A DNA stretch of 16,412 nucleotides from Chrysochromulina tobinii (taxonomy: Eukaryota; Haptophyta; Prymnesiales; Chrysochromulinaceae): NCBI GenBank assembly GCA_001275005.1, contig JWZX01002627.1, positions 1 to 16,412 of the forward strand, given 5' to 3'. The notes beneath the pieces were generated by a model. The model was not told the origin of the DNA and made no database searches. It saw only the letters and a program-made list of their open reading frames with translations. Position 1 is the first letter of the stretch. Every line of letters starts with the position of its first letter. Of this stretch, positions 9,401 to 16,412 are shown one piece after another. Both the position numbers and the translations under genes were made by a program.

Positions 9401-12400
9401 GTAGACGGAGATCCTTGTGTTCAGTCAAGGCTCGCCGATCTCAAGCTTCGGATCCGAGCCCGCGCCGCTGAGTCAAACAAGCATCATGGCAAGGCCATCT
9501 CTGGAGCTTCGCTGCCTTTTGTTGAGTGCTGCCGTGACTATGAGCGTCCGGAAGACTTCGCTAAGCTCCTTTTTGATGACCTGCGCGCGGCCATTCTGCG
9601 TGACTATCCGGAGAAGAAGATCTTCAGCGCACTCGATGAGCAGTTCATGAGGCACATTCAAGTCGCCTCGCAGCACTGCGACGTGTACGTCGGGCACGAG
9701 AGCGTCCAGCAGCAGATAGATGAATACATCGCTTCAGCTGGCACCACCGGACCACGCACACCTCTCATCCTGGCAGGGATCGCGGGCTCAGGCAAGTCGG
9801 CAGCGTTGGCAAACTGGCTGTTCAGAACGTCGATCGTCGGCTTCGTCTTTCCTCACTTCTGTAGCGCGACGGAAACCTCCAACAGTCATGATGGTATCCT
9901 GCCTCGCCTGGCGTCCGAGCTGAAACGCTCGTTCGGGTTCGAACACGACCTGCCGGCGGACAAAGACGAGCTCATCGAACTGATCCCAAAGTGGGTGACC
10001 TTGGCGTGTACATCGACCCCTGTCGTCGTCATTCTCGACGGCATTGATCAGCTGGCAGAGACAGAGGCTAGAGCGCTGGCATGGCTTCCCAACGCGTTGC
10101 CGCGCAACTTCTCGTTGCTGCTTTCGACCTCAAATGATCCTCTGGTTCTCAAGTCGTGTGCCAGTCGGGGCTGGAATAATATCATCACGATGCCAAAGCT
10201 GTCTGTCGCCGACCAAGATAAGCTCACCGCTGACTTGCTGGCTTGGCACAATACGACGCTGGAGTCGCACCTTCTGCTCATGCTCACTAAAACAACAAAA
10301 ACGACATCGCCGCTCTTTCTGCGCATGGCCATCGAGCTGCTCGTAGTCAATAATGTTGCAACCGAAAATTCCACAACCGATGGTTTCTCGTTACAATCAC
10401 TGCTTTCAAGCTGTCTGCAGCGGCCCAGCGCAAGCGAGCTTGCCAAGTTCGTTCTTTTGCGACTGGAGACTCGATATGGGAAACAACTGATTCAATCCGT
10501 CTTCAGCTATCTCGAAGCATCCCGCTTTGGTATGTCGGAGGTCGAGATGATCGAACTACTCAAGATGAACCAGGCTGATTGGTGCTTCCTCTTCACCGCG
10601 ATTCGCACGCTGTTGTGCGAATCTGTGGGCCTCCTGATCATTTCAGGCCGCGTGATGCGCCAGGCAGTCCGAAAACGCTACTTCCTGGACGAGGCCTATG
10701 TCGTGGCCATCCATCGTGAACTCATCGACTTCTTCAGAACGCTCTCTTCGAGCACGATGTCAGACTCAATTCGGATCAGATGCTGTACCGAACTGCCCTT
10801 TCACATGATTCACGCCCACGAGCTCGATATGCTTAGCGACTATCTCTTGGACGTAGGCCGCGTGCGGCACCTTCTCATGGATTCGAGCCTTTCTCGTGAG
10901 CTCACGAGCTTGTGGGCGCAAGTTGGAAGCGACAGGGTGCAGCAGCATGGTTCACAGTACGTGGACTCGCTCGCCCAATGCGAAAAGGAGCTTCGAAAGG
11001 AGATAGCGACCAGCTTCAAGATGCTTGGGCAAAGCCGCAAGGACATTAAACATGCCTCTCTTGATCTCCTCGCGAGGATTGCAGGGCATCTAGGCAGCTT
11101 TCTCTGTGAGAGTTACCAATACCACTGTGCGGCTGCTCTTCACAAGCGTGCCATCGAGATCGACCGAGGGCTGATCGACGACTTTGGAGAACGTGTCCCT
11201 GAGGGCTTTCGATTGCTTGCCAATACACAATCTCTCATGGGAGCGTACGTGGATGCAATCTCAAACTACTTCATGGCGGCCGGTATCTACGCACACTGCG
11301 CTAAGACGCAGCCTTCTGCAAGGATTGAGTATGCGCAGACGCTGTTCGAGATTGCTGGCGTCGCACGTTACGTTGAGGAAGAAACTGTCGTGACGGTGTC
11401 GGGCGAGAACGTCTTTCTCAAAGACAAAGCTCGGCGACAGTGTCTATCGGCTTTACGTACATTTCAAGATGTTCTTGGCGATCACAGTCCACGGGTGCGC
11501 ATCAAGCGATCGTCAGTCACGGATTGATTTGCTCATGCCCTCTGCTGCCCAATTGCTGATCGCGTGTGCCCATATTGACTCCCTCAAGCGTGTCCGATAA
11601 TGTCACTTCTTGCTTCTCCGCAGCTCGCCCCAGTCCTCGTTCGACTGGCATATTTATTCTACGGACTCGGACCAGAGGAGCAAGAGCAGGCGAGGCAGTA
11701 CGCCGAGGACGCGAAGAAGCTCTGTAAGGATGCTGAAAGCAGCGACAGGACGGATGAACGCTTCGACTCTACGATGGCCGAGGCCACTCATGTGCTCGGT
11801 GCGATTCACCTCAAGTCAGGCCGACTTCGACAGGCGTGTGACTGTCTGTGGGAAGCCCTAAATCTATCCACGCTGTGCGAGGGGTCAGCCTCTCTCCTCA
11901 CAGCTGAGATCCTTGAGGATCTTGCCCTCGCGCACATACGCATGCGCTTCGACGTTGTGCAAGAGCCCATCCCGCCGCTCGATGACAAGGCTGATGACGA
12001 GCGGATTTCGAGTGGCTGGACCTGGCCAGAAGGCACGATCGGCGACATGCTATTTGCGGTCTTAATCCCAGCTACCACAGTGGCTGGACACGTTGTCGAG
12101 TTTCTCCGCAACCTCCGAGACCCGAAGGGCGGGACTGATGACGAAGAGGCCATCGACGCGATGCTCGTCTGTGCGCTCGAAATCCGGCGACGCAAAAATG
12201 GTCGGGGTCATGTGCACGTGGCTCACTGCCTTATACGGCGCGCAGAGCTCTTGTGGAACCAGTCAAAATATGCTGAGATCATAGAGCTGTACACTGAAGC
12301 CTCCAAAATCTTTGAGGACGCCGCTGGAACACCCAAATGTAAGCCAGTGGCCCAGCTCGCATCATGGATGACTGTGGCGCACATGAACAACAACAATTTC

Positions 12401-12901
12401 AAAAGGGCAGAGGAGGAGCACAAGCGAGCCGAGGAGCTAGCAAGCCAGGTCTTTGGCCTCGGTTCGGTTGCAGAAGCTACCAAGCATATCTCAGCCACTG
12501 CCGTAATCGCCACGTCGTGGGAGTCGTACCGCGTGATGATGGACAAGGTTCGCATCTACACGTCCATGGCACTTAATTTCAAGCTCCAGGCTGGGAACAC
12601 GCCAAGCGCCGCCAGGGAAGCTATGCTCGAACGCTTTGGCAAGTTGAAAGCGAAGGCGGAACGCCACGAGGCACAGGCGCGAATAGTGCGAGATACGTTG
12701 CTCAAGGAGGATTTCATAGACGACGTACTGCCACATCTCTCCCATTATGCACCAATTCATCGAGAATTCGCAGGCACTCAGGCTCATGTGCAGAAGCGCG
12801 TTGTGGCCAAGGCCGCCTCTCCTCCCTCTGGTTCGGGGTCACTCCCGAAGCCATCTCCTGCATCATCTCCGAAGTCAACTCGAAATACAGTCACTCGTTA
12901 A
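6437..12901 (+). CDS. NPHP3/TEP1-like STAND NTPase: IQ motif, DUF4062, NACHT, TPR
   Basis: A 2111-residue signalling ATPase/scaffold formed from exon 1 (6437-11494, 1686 codons) and exon 2 (11624-12901). The start is the first ATG in the frame, with A at -3; the frame extends to 6383 without ATG. Residues 1-60 are helical, probably coiled coil; 230-660 are mostly disordered, with two VLLE(D/E)Y helices. An IQ motif, LQTRLRGWCAR, lies at 680-690 (calmodulin-type site). DUF4062 starts near 834 (RIFFSSTFRDMDGERE, FVDL, FIGSRYGW), followed by SITEVEVVYGAL and AFFYIR, as in nephrocystin-3. The P-loop GIAGSGKS is at 1114-1121 and Walker B VVVILDGID at 1196-1204, with LLLSTSND after it. A winged-helix-like part follows (about 1335-1430), then TPRs from about 1540 to 1960 and a basic Ser/Pro tail. 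NPHP3 acts at cilia and TEP1/NLR relatives are STAND switches; which role applies here is unknown. The exon 1 core is visibly less GC-rich than the ARM gene. Confidence 0.87.
8234..8344 (+). repeat. Duplicated VLLE-type helix motif in STAND protein
   Basis: Residues 600-611 (PKVLLEDYIAKR) and 625-636 (PKVLLEEYLAQK) are near-identical and 25 residues apart, encoded at 8234-8269 and 8309-8344. The DNA is also similar (CCTAAAGTCCT in both), consistent with a local duplication. They stand as short amphipathic helices in otherwise disordered sequence, the usual look of peptide docking motifs; the partner is unknown. Confidence 0.8.
9077..9104. repeat. 28-nt perfect palindrome inside DUF4062 coding sequence
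   Basis: GGCTCGACTCCGCA is followed immediately by its exact reverse complement, with the centre between 9090 and 9091. It encodes part of GAGSTPHAESSQ, a loop between the conserved FVDL strand and the next helix of DUF4062. It could form a hairpin with no loop spacing in DNA or mRNA. Confidence 0.9.
11495..11623 (+). other. Intron in STAND gene (129 nt, phase 0)
   Basis: The donor is CCACGG|GTGCGC and the acceptor CTTGCTTCTCCGCAG|CTCGCC. The exon 1 frame would stop at 11525-11527 inside this segment. Joining gives VLGDHSPR-LAPVLVRLAYLF, which is the canonical kinesin-light-chain-type TPR layout (LGxxHP, eight to ten residues, LAxLY). The donor hexamer is the same as in the ARM-gene intron. 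Confidence 0.87.
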
Positions 12902-13281
12902 CACGACATTTCGATTGTACAGTGGCTACGGCTGCAGAAGAGTGTATTGTGCTTCCTGTAGTTTACGAGAGAACAACGCGTTGCATTGCAGGCTCGCGGC
13001 TCGGTGCGGTCGGGTTCATCCGATCGGTAGAGACGGGACGCGTTCTCGATCGAGTGTGTTTTAGTTTGTTTTCACTCGACTTGATCTTTCCAGAGAAGGA
13101 TATAAACAAGAACAGCGCAAAGAAAATTATCCGAAATCATCCTCCAGCGTCCAGCCAGCAGTCTCAACTCAGAACTCTCCTGACCCTCCGAATCGCAATC
13201 GGTCGGCCGCCTGGGAGCGAGGGTGTGGTCTGTGGAGTACAAATGTTCCAATGTCGCCACGGCGGCGGGCTCTGGAGGCGG
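12902..13281. other. Convergent 3' intergenic region
   Basis: This holds the 3' UTRs of the plus-strand STAND gene and the minus-strand transporter gene. T-rich and A-rich patches (about 13055-13135) stand out against the GC-rich surroundings, but no AATAAA polyadenylation signal is seen. A frame open on the plus strand from 12922 to 13650 overlaps the transporter and has no recognisable domain. Confidence 0.6.
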
Positions 13282-14694
13282 CTAGGTGGCGCCACCGCGA
13301 ACCATGCTGTCGGCGCTCCCCTCAAGGAGTCGCTCGTGCATGCGCTCGGCGGCGGTGGCTTGCATCTTTCGGCGGTGACGGCGCCGGCGCACGCACGTGA
13401 CCACGATGAGAAGGAGCAAGGCATTGCCGATGACAGTCAGGCCGCATGCGGCGGCGGCACGCGGGAAGCCGAGCGCTTGCACGAGGGCGCCGCTGACCAT
13501 GGGCCCGCTCGCACTGCCCGAGGTGAAGGCGAGTTGCGCGAGCGCCGCGATGGCGTCCGAGCTCTGCTCCACGCTCAGCCCGACACGGCGCCCTTCTTCG
13601 ATCATGAGCGCGTTGGCGGGCACGAAGGCGAGCGCGCAGCCTGCGCCTAAGAGCACAATCGAGCCCACCGCGAGTCCAATGGCGTACGCCTGGCTCCGCC
13701 CGTGCGGCGAGAGGAAGGGGAAGGGCGTGAGCGGTAGGCTGAGCTCATCGAGGGGCGCCATCGTCAGGTACGCGAGCCCAGCCAGCGACAGACCGCTGAC
13801 CAGCGAGGTAACGTTCCCTAGCCTCGAGGCGATCGAGCCAGCAACTATGGAGAGGGCAGTGTACGCGATGAGCGCGGCGGTGAAGCAGAGGCCGATGAGG
13901 CTCTCGGGAAGACGGTAGGGCGGCTGCGACAGAAACGGCTGCATCGCAGGGTCGAGGAAGGCGATCGCGAACATGATCGAGAAGATGACGAGCAAGCACG
14001 CGAGCACGACCGGCGAGCCGAGTAGCAAGCTCATCGGCCTCTCCGCGGCTACCCTTGTCACAGAGCTGACGGGGATCGGCGCAACGAGCATGACCAAGGC
14101 GCACAGCAATAGGGCGCCGCCAGCGCTCAAGAACGGCGCCTCATAGCCCACCAGACTGTCGAGCGAGCCGCCGAGCACAGGCCCTATCATAATGCCGATG
14201 CCGCGGGCCGCCTCCGACCAGCCGACGGCATCGGACGCCTTATCGGGTGGCACTGAACGCATGAGCAAGCCGATGCCAGCAACCTCGGTCAAGCCGGCGC
14301 ACACGCCCTGCCCCGCTCGCAGCGCCGCACAGCATATGACGAAACGGAGCGTCGTCGTGGCCAAGCCAGTGAAGGCGAAGGCGACCGCAAAGCTGCCCTG
14401 CAAAATGAGCGCGAGCAGCAGCACGCGTGCGCCACCGAGGCGCGTGCAAATGGTGGGTGCGAAGGGCGTGGATAGCAGCGCAAAGAGCTGAGAGAGGCCA
14501 AACAGCACACCAGTCACCCTCGGGGTCACGCCCTTGGAGCTCGCGGCCGCGGGAAAGAAGGCCATGAGCATCGAAAAGTTCATGTCTGAGAGCGCGCATA
14601 CAAGACAAACGAAGAAGACAGCGCGGCAGGCATATGGCTGCGCAGCAGGTGCGATGGGCTCCTGGACGGAAGTGGTTATTGAAGCGGATGCCAT
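13282..14694 (-). CDS. MFS transporter, SLC18B1/vesicular amine transporter-like
   Basis: A 470-residue integral membrane carrier of the major facilitator superfamily, single exon. Twelve hydrophobic segments are visible: first CLVCALSDMNFSMLMAFF, last VIGNALLLLIVVTCV, with a longer loop between segments 6 and 7. The segment-5 motif GPVLGGSLDSLVGYEAPFL resembles the GPPxGG...GYxxPF signature of SLC18B1 and vesicular amine/acetylcholine carriers, so proton-coupled export of a small cation or polyamine is plausible but inferred. The loop after segment 2 (APTICTRLGGARVL) lacks the usual Asp of MFS motif A. The C-terminus is basic (RRRRHRRK) and cytosolic. The start at 14694 has a strong context (A at -3, G at +4); an in-frame ATG at 14829 in weak context would add 45 residues including a hydrophobic, signal-like stretch. 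It converges with the STAND gene. Confidence 0.85.
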   Translation of the reverse strand: MASASITTSVQEPIAPAAQPYACRAVFFVCLVCALSDMNFSMLMAFFPAAASSKGVTPRVTGVLFGLSQLFALLSTPFAPTICTRLGGARVLLLALILQGSFAVAFAFTGLATTTLRFVICCAALRAGQGVCAGLTEVAGIGLLMRSVPPDKASDAVGWSEAARGIGIMIGPVLGGSLDSLVGYEAPFLSAGGALLLCALVMLVAPIPVSSVTRVAAERPMSLLLGSPVVLACLLVIFSIMFAIAFLDPAMQPFLSQPPYRLPESLIGLCFTAALIAYTALSIVAGSIASRLGNVTSLVSGLSLAGLAYLTMAPLDELSLPLTPFPFLSPHGRSQAYAIGLAVGSIVLLGAGCALAFVPANALMIEEGRRVGLSVEQSSDAIAALAQLAFTSGSASGPMVSGALVQALGFPRAAAACGLTVIGNALLLLIVVTCVRRRRHRRKMQATAAERMHERLLEGSADSMVRGGAT

Positions 14695-14941
14695 TTTTTC
14701 GTTGCCGACGTCGTTGCCGACGAGCGAGCCGACAGATGCTGCAGGACAGATGCAGCGCACGCCTGTGAAGAACAGGTAAGCGCACGCTGTGAAGATACAG
14801 GTACGTGTGGTCCAGGGGTCCCGGTACATGTAACCGTATCCGTATGTACGCCGGTCCAGTGTCTAGGGTGTCGATCAACAATGCGAATCGGCGCGCCCCG
14901 CCGAGCACGAGCCACGAGGATGAACTTGATCATTCACTTGA
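14695..14941 (-). promoter_or_regulatory. Leader/upstream region of MFS gene with 12-nt tandem repeat
   Basis: This is the short spacer between the transporter start and the end of the coiled-coil gene, on the same strand. It contains a 12-nt tandem repeat, GTTGCCGACGTC/GTTGCCGACGAG (14701-14724). It lies in the 5' leader, or encodes VGNDVGNE if translation starts at 14829. A second near-tandem repeat, ACTTGATCAT spaced by TC, spans 14924-14945 and touches the predicted stop codon of the upstream gene. Confidence 0.5.
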
Positions 14942-16243
14942 TCATGATGAAGTGGATGGCGGTGCCATGCTGGTGGCGAGCGGGAGATAGGCGCTTGAGC
15001 TGCTCGGCGAATCACCATGCTGGCCGGCCTGGTGGCCGTGCTGCCCAGCCTCACTCACACTCTCCTCTGTCGCGTCCTCCGCCTCGTCGGCCTCCTCCAC
15101 ACCTGATGAGGGAGGAAATCACTCGTCATCAGGGCGCAATCAACGACAATCCGCCTCCGCGGCCTCCTCCTCCACACCTTCGCTGCTTAGCAAGGGTAAC
15201 AGCGCATGCCGCATGGCTAGCAGCTCCGTGAGCGCCTCGAGGAAGGTGTCGTCGTCGCCCAAGCGCTCCGAACTCGCGACCAAGTGAAGTCGTGCACTAC
15301 GGAGCGCGATATTCACACTGGTGCTTTCCCTTGACGTGCGGGCGTTTGCCGTCAACCAGCCTTCGACTGAATCCGCCATGTCCACGCACACACGAAGGCG
15401 GAGCCCGACACGATCCAGCACCTCGGAGCCGCGGCCAGGAAGGAAGTCGGCGGGCACAGCCTCCGATGTTGAAGCATCGTCCCATGCACCTCCAACGCCC
15501 GTTCGGTTCACGTGGGCAAGTGTGGCCGTTCGTGAAGGCGATCCGTGCAGGGCGAGAGCTACCTGTGCCGCGGCCGAGTGTGCGGCGCGCCGTGCAGCGA
15601 CGCCCACCATAGCCTCCAACCCCATCGCGTACTGGGCAGCCAACTCCTCGGCCGCCACGGCGCGCTGCTGGGCGGCCGAATCCTCGACCTCGGCGATCCG
15701 GCGCGCGACCGCAGCAGCAGCTTCCTCCGCCGCTTTCGCGCGCTGTTCGGCAGCTGCCTCAGCCTGTGCGATACGCTCTTCGGCAAAGTGCTTCTCGAGG
15801 GAGATGCAGCGTTCGCTCGCCTCCTCCAACTCCCGGATCCTCTGCGCAGAGGCCTCCTCGAGCTTTCTTATCCGGCGTGAGGCCTCCATCGAGGTTTCTT
15901 CTAGTGCCATCGCATGGGCGCGAGCAGACTCCTCGGCAGCCTCGACGCGGCGCTGACATTGAGCTTCGATAGTTGACAGGCGTCGTGTGAGCTCAGCCTG
16001 CATTTTCCCAGCCTCAGCATCCGCCATGTCTGCCGCTCGCTGCGCCACCTTTGCTGCCGCTGCCTCGGCCGCCAAAGCTCGTCGATCAGCCTCCGCCTGC
16101 GCCTGCGAGATACGCCGCTCTGCATCCTCTTGCACGGCAGCAATCGACTCGGCAGCGGCGCCAGCACGAGCCACTGCCGCTGCGAGGGCGCTCACCAGGT
16201 CGGCATGCTCCATCGCGGCGAGCATGTGGCCGTCCGAACTCAT
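14942..16243 (-). CDS. Ala/Glu/Arg-rich coiled-coil protein with 11-residue repeats
   Basis: Family not recognised. Exon 1 is 16243-15178 and exon 2 15102-14942, giving 408 residues; without splicing the frame ends at 15140-15142. From about residue 20 to 235 the chain is one long helix rich in A, E, R and Q without proline. Its middle shows strict 11-residue spacing (RRIRKLEEASA, QRIRELEEASE, RCISLEKHFAE, RIAQAEAAAEQ), i.e. a hendecad coiled coil. A Gly/Ser/Thr-rich linker follows, then a second helical part (VEGWLTANA, LEALTELLAMRHALLPLLSS). Spliced exon 2 adds an acidic tail (VEEADEAEDATEE) and a Gly/His/Ser-rich end. The start is the first ATG in frame; the frame is open to 16366 without ATG, so an upstream exon cannot be excluded. 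Such proteins usually serve as cytoskeletal or scaffold rods. Confidence 0.7.
15074..15179 (-). repeat. Direct repeat bracketing the coiled-coil gene intron
   Basis: Minus-strand copies start at 15179 and 15104, each AGGTGTGGAGGAGG, followed by diverged GAGGCGGA-type sequence (about 30 nt of similarity with a 3-nt gap). The offset between copies is 75 nt, exactly the intron length. Each copy contains AG|GT, so the first supplies the 5' splice site and the second the 3' splice junction. Confidence 0.85.
15103..15177 (-). other. Probable intron in coiled-coil gene (75 nt, phase 1)
   Basis: On the minus strand the donor is GCGAAG|GTGTGG and the acceptor TTTCCTCCCTCATCAG|GTGTGG. Splicing joins SSEG-VEEADEAED and opens a 54-residue tail ending at 14942. 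Unspliced reading gives EEEAAEADCR and stops at 15140. The length is divisible by three but contains an in-frame TGA. The intron starts with almost the same sequence that follows its acceptor. Confidence 0.65.
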
Positions 16244-16412
16244 TGGTCCGAACTCTTCACACTCCAAATCAGGCCCCGAGATCTCAGAGATGGGCCACTC
16301 TGACGTGAGCCAAGCCGCCTGGCTAGGTGGTTCGACACCTCGGCACGTGTAACTACCTAAAATCACCTTAAAACCTCACGTGAGCCACACGATGCACGAG
16401 TCGATCGCCTCG
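16244..16412 (-). promoter_or_regulatory. Upstream region of coiled-coil gene with two CACGTG boxes
   Basis: CACGTG (E-box/G-box core) occurs at 16344-16349 and 16377-16382, 33 nt apart; the second sits in the 10-nt palindrome CTCACGTGAG (16375-16384). They lie 100-140 nt ahead of the chosen ATG, with an AT-rich patch between them (TTTTAAGGTGATTTTAGG on the minus strand). bHLH or bZIP factors bind this core in many eukaryotes. The patch could instead be an intron end, since it contains two AG|GT sites. Confidence 0.35.

Noticed and set aside
11600-12901. Separate TPR gene starting at ATG 11600
   Set aside because: The first eight codons are better explained as the pyrimidine-rich 3' end of an intron; splicing rebuilds a canonical TPR with exon 1.
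12922-13650. Plus-strand frame of 242 codons
   Set aside because: It overlaps the transporter gene antisense and reads as Ala/Arg/Gly-rich shadow sequence without recognisable features.
14240-14908. Minus-strand frame of 222 codons overlapping the transporter
   Set aside because: Arg/Leu/His-rich out-of-frame shadow of the MFS coding sequence; it has no membrane pattern or domain.
1-16412. CRISPR arrays, insertion sequences, bacterial operons or viral genes
   Set aside because: No spaced identical repeats, transposase, terminal inverted repeats, Shine-Dalgarno spacing or viral hallmark protein was seen; introns and protein families are eukaryotic.

Overview
The window is nuclear DNA of a eukaryote. 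Long open frames are interrupted by short GT-AG introns (85, 129 and 75 nt; donors GTGCGC, GTGCGC and GTGTGG). The protein families are eukaryotic: a giant armadillo-repeat protein, a nephrocystin-3/TEP1-type STAND NTPase, and an SLC18B1-like carrier. High GC, compact gene spacing, alanine-rich proteins, a PPPSPPP-type tract and GTG-type donors suggest a unicellular alga or related protist (haptophyte-like or green-algal-like). The sequence alone does not decide the lineage.

Layout from left to right. (1) 1-333, minus: an open frame running off the left edge that would encode a Pro/Ser-rich tract; the same DNA reads as Gly-rich on the other strand, so this call is tentative. (2) 694-6138, minus: a giant armadillo (ARM) repeat protein of about 35 units with one clear intron (2751-2835). 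Its last full repeat is damaged by an extra base in a homopolymer and a 7-nt tandem duplication, or has been turned into an intron. (3) 6139-6436: a short divergent promoter region with a (GTACA)4 repeat. (4) 6437-12901, plus: a 2111-residue protein after splicing 11495-11623, with an IQ motif, DUF4062, a NACHT/STAND ATPase and C-terminal TPRs. Unspliced it would look like two genes. (5) 13282-14694, minus: a 12-TM major facilitator protein, convergent with the STAND gene. (6) 14942-16243, minus: an Ala/Glu/Arg-rich coiled-coil protein with 11-residue periodicity and a probable 75-nt intron near its 3' end. The intron is bordered by copies of the same AGGTGTGGAGGAGG-type sequence, as expected of an intron born by local duplication.

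How the genes relate: nothing shows a shared pathway. The divergent ARM and STAND genes probably share a promoter region, and both encode large repeat scaffolds. NPHP3-type proteins are ciliary in animals and TEP1/NLR-type STAND proteins are signalling switches, so a ciliary or signalling scaffold role is a guess. The most unusual signals are the candidate newborn intron in the coiled-coil gene, the broken or intronised ARM repeat, and the calmodulin-type IQ motif ahead of a DUF4062-STAND-TPR core.
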